Part shown: piece after piece, positions 8,074-12,754 of the stretch | Layout of the letters: each line of letters starts with the position of its first letter | Numbering within the stretch: the stretch's first letter is position 1 | Source of the DNA: an uncultured Leucothrix sp. | GTDB taxonomy: Bacteria > Pseudomonadota > Gammaproteobacteria > Thiotrichales > Thiotrichaceae | Direction of reading: 5' to 3' | NCBI GenBank assembly: GCA_938004025.1 | Contig: CALKXC010000329.1 | Location: forward strand, 1 to 12,754 | Length of the DNA: 12,754 nt | The notes under the pieces: model-generated | Database searches by the model: none | Told to the model about the DNA's origin: nothing | Seen by the model: the letters and a program-made list of their open reading frames with translations, nothing else | Program-made: the position numbers and the translations under genes

Positions 8074-8075
8074 CT

Positions 8076-9101
8076 TTATCTGGCTACTACAGCACTGCGA
8101 TTAACATTGGTATTTTTCTTATACCGGCGTTTCATAGAAGCTTGCGCTTTGACAGCTTCAGACTTAACGGCGTACTGACCAATACGAACCCTATACAAGG
8201 TTTTGCCATTCTGCTTAGTTTTTGTAACATAGGCAGGGTAACCTTCTCCAGCCATGACATTTTTCAGATTATTGGCGCGAGACTGACTTGAGGTAGCCAG
8301 TAGTTGTATTGCGTAACCGTTCTTTGCCTGAGTCGTTGTGCTAGCGGCTGTTGAATTTGTTTCAGCTGCCTTAGCCTTCTTAGCAGGAACCACCTTTTTG
8401 ATTACTTTGGCTGTGCTGGCAGATTTTACAGGGGCAGATCTTTTCTCACCAATCAACCTAGGTTGAACTGCATTGGCTCTAGCGTTGGATTTAGGGGAAG
8501 TGCTGGCAATCACAATCCCTTGGTCAGTATTAGCTGCGCTAGGGGCTGCCGCTTTTTCTGTAGGTACAGGAAGCGGTTTAGTTTGACTGGTACTTGCGCT
8601 GTTGTTGACAGGCGTGCCGTTGTTGACTAAATCTAGCTCAAGGAACTCGCTCGAGGCTTTAGGCGCTTGAGCTGCTTTTGGTTTTACCGAAAAATCCATG
8701 CTTTTGTTAGCGTTAGTCGCTGCTTGACCAACCGCCGCCGCACCTGCCGTGCCTACAGCGGCGGCAGAAGCAATGATCGTTCCATCTGAATTAGTTGATG
8801 CTGTATTCCCAGTGTCAGAGGTTTCTATTGCAGCCGGACTTTGTATTGAGTCGGAGTTTGTTCCGCTTCCGTTGCCTGCATTTGCAATCACATTGCCATT
8901 GCCGCTATTGTCAGTCGTTAATGTTGGTAGACGAGTTGACTGTGTTGAAATTCCTGAGTTTACTGTCGTTCCAGGTATTGCCGTTTCAACAACTTCTTGT
9001 CGTTGTGCAGCCTTATCCTTCAGTAGAAATGCAAGTAATCCGGCAGCGATTAGTGCTAGAACGACCGCACCTATGCCACGTTTAACAGTTGTATTATTCA
9101 T
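8076..9101 (-). CDS. dedD: SPOR-domain inner-membrane protein, DedD-like
   Basis: DedD-type proteins are anchored in the inner membrane and reach the division site by binding peptidoglycan strands stripped of stem peptides. The 341-residue product has a short cytoplasmic N-terminus, one membrane helix (about 10-28), a long low-complexity periplasmic linker (about 40-260) rich in Ala, Ser, Thr, Asn and Lys, and a C-terminal SPOR domain (261-341) with YAIQLLATSSQSRANNL and YRVRIGQY. The linker makes it much longer than E. coli DedD (220). The symbol rests on domain plan and on position between folC and cvpA, as in E. coli, rather than on linker similarity. The ATG (9099-9101) has AGGA about 9 nt upstream. 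A candidate promoter lies in the 165-bp gap after folC, and a terminator-like hairpin follows the stop codon. Confidence 0.85.
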   Translation of the reverse strand: MNNTTVKRGIGAVVLALIAAGLLAFLLKDKAAQRQEVVETAIPGTTVNSGISTQSTRLPTLTTDNSGNGNVIANAGNGSGTNSDSIQSPAAIETSDTGNTASTNSDGTIIASAAAVGTAGAAAVGQAATNANKSMDFSVKPKAAQAPKASSEFLELDLVNNGTPVNNSASTSQTKPLPVPTEKAAAPSAANTDQGIVIASTSPKSNARANAVQPRLIGEKRSAPVKSASTAKVIKKVVPAKKAKAAETNSTAASTTTQAKNGYAIQLLATSSQSRANNLKNVMAGEGYPAYVTKTKQNGKTLYRVRIGQYAVKSEAVKAQASMKRRYKKNTNVNRSAVVAR

Positions 9102-9160
9102 ACCTTATCTTCCTTTACTAAGCTGAATACTGCAAACGTGGTACCAAGTATTAACGTGAT

Positions 9161-9188
9161 ATTGTATTTGCATGCTTTATCATGTTGA
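9161..9188 (-). promoter_or_regulatory. Weak candidate promoter of dedD
   Basis: On the complement, TCAACA (9183-9188, 4 of 6) is separated by 16 bp from TACAAT (9161-9166, 5 of 6). It lies in the 165-bp folC-dedD gap, about 60 bp before the dedD ATG. The match is moderate and AT-rich sequence gives chance hits, so this is a tentative call. Confidence 0.35.
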
Positions 9189-9225
9189 TTAATTTTTAAA
9201 TTGACGGAGTAAGCTATTGTAAGGC

Positions 9226-9244
9226 ATTAGAAGTTATTTCTAAT
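9226..9244 (-). repeat. AT-rich hairpin after folC
   Basis: ATTAGAA (9226-9232) and TTCTAAT (9238-9244) are perfect complements around a 5-nt loop, 22 nt after the folC stop. There is no T-run on the minus-strand side, so it is not a standard terminator, but it may protect the 3' end of a folC transcript or mark a weak stop. Confidence 0.35.
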
Positions 9245-9266
9245 CTATTGAATTATATAGAATCCA

Positions 9267-10547
9267 TTAATTGAAATCGCTTTCTTTAATACCTTTCATA
9301 ACGCCGGATACTACCAGAAAAGAGCCAAACGCGACTACCCTATCTTGCGTTTTCAACTCATTTCGTACCGATTTTAACGCAGTTTCGAAGTTTGTGTAAT
9401 ATTTGAGTGGCTTTTGTATGCCAACGTCCTTAAGTTCACGCCCAAGTTGTTCGTTGTCGTAAGCTCTTGGTCCTTCGAGTTGCACAATGTGCCATTCTTC
9501 GAAATAGCTGGAAACAGGAGCAACAATTCCTTCAAGATCCTTATCTATCAATGCTGAAAATAATGCAATGGTTTTACCTTGGATTGGATTGTTATCCAAG
9601 TATTGCCCTAATGCAGCAGCCGACTGTTGGTTGTGGGCCACATCAACTATCAGATCAGGTGAATCAGAAAGCTTCTGCAGTCGGCCGATAACTCTTGCTT
9701 GCTCAAGAGCACTGGCAGTTTGTAAGTCAGTTACAGGAAGAGTTTCTTGGAAGTTTTTAACCAATGTAATGACTGCTGAAGCATTGTTAAGTTGAAATTG
9801 TCCACGTAAAGCAGGCATAGGATAGTGAATGGGTGGACCATTAGCCGTTTTATAGGTCCACTGTGATTCATCTGGGTCACGTTCCCATGAAAAATCCTTA
9901 CCTTGCTGCAAGAGGTTAGCGCCTATTCGAGTTGCTTCAGATTGCATACTGGCCGTTGGGTTGACATCACCACAGATAACCGTTTGGCCCTTGCGCATTA
10001 TACCGGCTTTCTCGACCCCGATCTGTTCACGGTCATCTCCAAGCCAGTCAATATGATCAATATCGATATTGGTTATGAGCGCAGTATCAGCATCCCATAA
10101 ATTGACCGCATCCAAGCGTCCGCCTAAGCCTACTTCAAAAATTGCCACATCAACTTCATGTTTTTGAAATAAATAGGCGGCTGCCAATGTGCCAAATTCA
10201 AAGTAAGTTAAACTAATCTCCCCACGGGCAGCATCAATGGCTTCAAACGCTTCACATAGGTCTGAATCGGTTGCTTGAGATCCATCAATACAGACTCTTT
10301 CGTTATAGTCTACGAGGTGAGGGGAGGTGTAACAGCCTGTTTTGTAAGCCGCTTCACGATAAATGCTATCTAAGATGGCAACGGAAGAACCTTTTCCGTT
10401 AGTCCCGGCGACAGTAATGACTGGCATTGATAGCGTTGAGAGATTCAGCTTGCCAGCAACTTCGCTGACTCTGTCTAAGCCAAGATCAATGCTGGAGAGG
10501 TGGAGTTGCTCCTGCCAATCCAGCCATTCTGAAAGTGTGCGGCGCAT
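9267..10547 (-). CDS. folC: Bifunctional folylpolyglutamate synthase / dihydrofolate synthase
   Basis: FolC joins dihydropteroate and glutamate to give dihydrofolate and then adds further glutamates to folates, using ATP, in the cytoplasm. The 426-residue product (E. coli 422) carries the Mur-ligase-type P-loop GTNGKGS (48-54), TSPHLVDYNER (74-84), EVGLGGRLDAVN (138-149), an EKAGI segment (179-183) that in Mur ligases carries the carbamylated Lys, and DVAHN (302-306) in the C-terminal domain. The ATG (10545-10547) lies 5 nt after the accD TAG without a recognisable Shine-Dalgarno, so translation is probably coupled to accD. The accD-folC order is common in gammaproteobacteria. A 165-bp gap follows before dedD. 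Confidence 0.96.
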   Translation of the reverse strand: MRRTLSEWLDWQEQLHLSSIDLGLDRVSEVAGKLNLSTLSMPVITVAGTNGKGSSVAILDSIYREAAYKTGCYTSPHLVDYNERVCIDGSQATDSDLCEAFEAIDAARGEISLTYFEFGTLAAAYLFQKHEVDVAIFEVGLGGRLDAVNLWDADTALITNIDIDHIDWLGDDREQIGVEKAGIMRKGQTVICGDVNPTASMQSEATRIGANLLQQGKDFSWERDPDESQWTYKTANGPPIHYPMPALRGQFQLNNASAVITLVKNFQETLPVTDLQTASALEQARVIGRLQKLSDSPDLIVDVAHNQQSAAALGQYLDNNPIQGKTIALFSALIDKDLEGIVAPVSSYFEEWHIVQLEGPRAYDNEQLGRELKDVGIQKPLKYYTNFETALKSVRNELKTQDRVVAFGSFLVVSGVMKGIKESDFN

Positions 10548-10552
10548 GTGAG

Positions 10553-11584
10553 CTAACTTTTAGTTGGTTTTTTATCTGTATCTACAGGCTCAACAATCTC
10601 TGCTTCACTTACTTCTGCCACCTCATCCTTGTCTGATTTAATGAGTTCAGTCGGAATGTCACCTTCCGATGGAAGTGTCAGTTCAAACGGAATTTCTTCT
10701 TCAATTTGATCTAACTCAATCGGCCTTGGGCGATGTTGTAACATGCAAAGCATATCCGCTATTTCACGGCGCATTTGATTGCGCGGTATGATTTTATCAA
10801 TCGCGCCTTTTTCTAATAAAAACTCACTGCGCTGAAACCCTTCGGGCAAAGTCTCACGAACCGTTTGTTCAATAACACGAGGCCCTGCAAAGCCGATTAA
10901 TGCTTTTGGCTCAGCGATTTGAACATCACCCAGCATTGCAAAACTAGCCGATACACCGCCCATGGTTGGGTCAGTTAATACTGAAATGTAAGGAATGCCA
11001 TTTTCGGCCAAGCGCGTCAATGCAGCACTGGTTTTAGCCATTTGAAAGAGCGAGAACAGTGCCTCCTGCATGCGTGCGCCGCCACTAGCAGTAAAGACAA
11101 TAAAGGGGATTCTCTCACGAAGGCTTATGTTCACTCCTTGAACAAAGCGTTCACCAACGACAGATCCCATCGAGCCGCCCATGAACTCAAAGTTAAAGGC
11201 AGCAACAACGACAGGTACACCGAATACGGTGCCTTTCATTGAGACTAATGCATCTTTTTCACCGGTGCGCGCTTGAGCTTCAGCTAATCTATCTTTGTAT
11301 TTCTTACTGTCTTTGAAGGTAAGTATGTCGACTGGGCCAACATTTGCTGCAATCTCTTCGCGGCCATCTTTGTCCAAAAAGGTATCGAGGCGCCTGCGTG
11401 CATTCATTCGTTGGTGGTGTCCGCACTTAGGACAAACATCATTATTGCGTTCTAAATCTTGCTTGTATAGCACTGAGCTACAAGACGAACATTGATGCCA
11501 TAAGCCTTCAGGGATCGACTTACGCTTGACGGTAGATCCTTCTGTGCGAATGCGTGAAGGAATTAATCTTTCAAACCAACTCAT
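10553..11584 (-). CDS. accD: Acetyl-CoA carboxylase carboxyltransferase subunit beta
   Basis: AccD pairs with AccA to transfer the carboxyl group from biotin on AccB to acetyl-CoA, making malonyl-CoA for fatty acid synthesis. The N-terminal zinc ribbon is intact: Cys32, Cys35, Cys51 and Cys54 (CSSC and CPKC). The crotonase-like core includes [12 protein letters not shown] (134-145), [10 protein letters not shown] (165-174) and [12 protein letters not shown] (209-220). At 343 residues it exceeds E. coli AccD (304) by a C-terminal tail from about residue 288, rich in Glu and Asp. The ATG (11582-11584) overlaps the trpA TGA as ATGA, indicating coupled translation. folC follows after 5 bp. No separate promoter is apparent, so supply of this subunit seems tied to the trp genes unless one lies inside trpA. 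Confidence 0.97.
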   Translation of the reverse strand: MSWFERLIPSRIRTEGSTVKRKSIPEGLWHQCSSCSSVLYKQDLERNNDVCPKCGHHQRMNARRRLDTFLDKDGREEIAANVGPVDILTFKDSKKYKDRLAEAQARTGEKDALVSMKGTVFGVPVVVAAFNFEFMGGSMGSVVGERFVQGVNISLRERIPFIVFTASGGARMQEALFSLFQMAKTSAALTRLAENGIPYISVLTDPTMGGVSASFAMLGDVQIAEPKALIGFAGPRVIEQTVRETLPEGFQRSEFLLEKGAIDKIIPRNQMRREIADMLCMLQHRPRPIELDQIEEEIPFELTLPSEGDIPTELIKSDKDEVAEVSEAEIVEPVDTDKKPTKS

Positions 11585-12390
11585 AGTGTTTTATCCATAG
11601 CTTGACGCATATCGCCGAGCAATCCAGCGATGTTGTCGATGATAATAGCATCATCACCGACGTTTTCTTCTATCATTTTAACTAGAACGCTGCCCACAAC
11701 GACTGCGTCTGACACTTTTGCAACGGCAGCGGCGGTTTCAGCATCTTTGATTCCGAAGCCAACACCGACTGGTATATCGGTATATTGTTTGATGTTATCA
11801 ACATGCTTTTTCACGTCATCAACATCAAGTGCGTTAGAGCCGGTCACGCCTTTCAGGGACACGTAATATAGGTATCCGCTACCCGCTGCAACGATACGTT
11901 CGATTCTGTGTTGGCGTGTGGTAGGAGACAATAAGAAAATAGCGTCTATGCCTTGCTCTTTTAAAGGTGTTAGTAGATCTTCTGCCTCTTCAGGGGGAAG
12001 GTCAACGGTTAACATTCCGTCAATTCCTGCAGCTTTAGCCTCTACTGCAAATCTGTCATAGCCCATTGCTTCTAGTGGGTTTAGATAGCCCATTAATATA
12101 ATCGGCGTCTCATTGTCTTGCTGGCGAAACTCTTTAACCATGCTAAAAACGTCTTCCAAGCTAACATTGTGCTGGAGTGCACGTTCGCAAGCGAGTTGAA
12201 TCGTCGGGCCGTCTGCCATGGGGTCAGAGAAAGGTACGCCTAGCTCGATAGCGTCAGCACCCGCGTTAACCATTGCGTGCATTAAAGGCACCGTTAGGCC
12301 AGGATGAGAATCACCCGCAGTAACATAAGGAATGAGTGCAGCTTTTCCTTCGGCTTTTACTTGGCTAAGTTTTGTTTCGATACGGCTCAT
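11581..12390 (-). CDS. trpA: Tryptophan synthase alpha chain
   Basis: TrpA cleaves indole-3-glycerol phosphate to indole and glyceraldehyde 3-phosphate; indole passes through a tunnel to TrpB in the alpha2-beta2 complex. The 269-residue product (E. coli 268) has catalytic Glu49 ([11 protein letters not shown]) and Asp60 (MADGP) at the same numbers as in E. coli. It also has MGYLNP (101-106), the loop sequence [10 protein letters not shown], and a phosphate-binding GVGFGI near the C-terminus. Its ATG overlaps the trpB TGA (ATGA, 12387-12390) and its own TGA overlaps the accD ATG (11581-11584), so it sits inside a chain of coupled genes. No feedback site or leader peptide is visible within the window; any trp attenuator would be upstream, off the right edge. 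Confidence 0.98.
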   Translation of the reverse strand: MSRIETKLSQVKAEGKAALIPYVTAGDSHPGLTVPLMHAMVNAGADAIELGVPFSDPMADGPTIQLACERALQHNVSLEDVFSMVKEFRQQDNETPIILMGYLNPLEAMGYDRFAVEAKAAGIDGMLTVDLPPEEAEDLLTPLKEQGIDAIFLLSPTTRQHRIERIVAAGSGYLYYVSLKGVTGSNALDVDDVKKHVDNIKQYTDIPVGVGFGIKDAETAAAVAKVSDAVVVGSVLVKMIEENVGDDAIIIDNIAGLLGDMRQAMDKTL

Positions 12391-12754
12391 AGCGTAATTC
12401 CTTCTAAATCAGCTACAGTATTAAGATCTTTGTCGCCACGACCAGACAGACAAACAATAATGGTTTGATCAGGGCTCATTTCAGGGGCTTTTTTCATAGC
12501 ATAAGCTAGTGCGTGGCTAGATTCTAATGCAGGGATGATCCCTTCAATTCTGGTTAACGCATGGAACCCTGCCATTGCTTCATCATCCGTCACACCAACA
12601 TAGTTGGCTCGGCCAATATCTTTTAACCAGCAATGCTCTGGCCCAACACCTGGGTAATCAAGTCCCGCTGAAATTGAGTGTGTCTCGGTGATCTGGCCGT
12701 TATTGTCAGCCATTAAATACATGCGGTTTCCGTGCAATACGCCAGGTTTTCCTT
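12387..12754 (-). CDS. trpB: Tryptophan synthase beta chain, 5' part cut by window edge
   Basis: Only the last 122 or so codons are present; the frame stays open to the right edge. TrpB condenses indole with serine using pyridoxal phosphate. Visible family blocks are [28 protein letters not shown] (containing the Glu equivalent to E. coli Glu350) and LSGRGDKDL, whose Ser contacts the pyridine nitrogen of the cofactor. The catalytic Lys and most of the PLP pocket are outside the window. A TTG at 12735-12737 is an internal Leu codon and not the start, since the family sequence continues upstream of it (KPGVLHG, similar to E. coli APLKHG). The stop TGA overlaps the trpA start. Confidence 0.97.
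   Translation of the reverse strand, partial: GKPGVLHGNRMYLMADNNGQITETHSISAGLDYPGVGPEHCWLKDIGRANYVGVTDDEAMAGFHALTRIEGIIPALESSHALAYAMKKAPEMSPDQTIIVCLSGRGDKDLNTVADLEGITL

Noticed and set aside
8749..9126. Plus-strand open frame of 125 codons opposite dedD
   Set aside because: It is the complement of the Ala/Ser/Thr-rich DedD linker; such composition opens shadow frames on the other strand, and no family or ribosome site supports it.
12387..12737. Short separate gene starting at TTG 12737
   Set aside because: The frame continues to the window edge with TrpB sequence upstream of the TTG, so this is the 3' part of trpB.

Overview
The window reads as ordinary chromosomal DNA of a gammaproteobacterium, probably an Oceanospirillales-like marine organism of moderate GC content. 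The genus is an inference from gene order and protein similarity recalled from memory. No gap between genes exceeds 300 bases, and I see no rRNA, tRNA, CRISPR array, insertion sequence, phage gene or attachment site.

Layout. On the minus strand at the left edge lie the start of mltA (lytic transglycosylase, cut by the window edge) and, upstream of it, a YbfF-type alpha/beta hydrolase. A 233-bp divergent intergenic region with a good sigma70-type promoter then leads into mreB-mreC-mreD on the plus strand. mreD converges, with an 11-bp gap, on a long minus-strand block. In transcription order that block is trpB (cut by the right edge), trpA, accD, folC, a DedD-like SPOR protein, cvpA, purF, an L,D-transpeptidase (ldt) and a glycerophosphodiester phosphodiesterase (ugpQ).

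How the genes fit together. trpB/trpA/accD are joined by two ATGA stop-start overlaps, and folC follows after 5 bp, so this is one tight translational unit linking tryptophan synthesis, malonyl-CoA supply and folate. dedD-cvpA-purF follows in the order also known from E. coli, but sequence signals suggest that the block is split: a candidate promoter before dedD and a terminator-like hairpin between dedD and cvpA. The ldt-ugpQ pair after purF is not part of the E. coli order. A recurring theme is the cell wall: MltA cuts glycan strands, MreBCD organises side-wall synthesis, Ldt belongs to the cross-linking/anchoring transpeptidases, and DedD-like SPOR proteins bind denuded glycan at the septum.

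I found no new system. The points most worth a second look are local: an ambiguous mreC start with a possible AUC codon, hairpins placed between or inside operon genes, an L,D-transpeptidase without a visible signal peptide, and an MltA without a lipobox.
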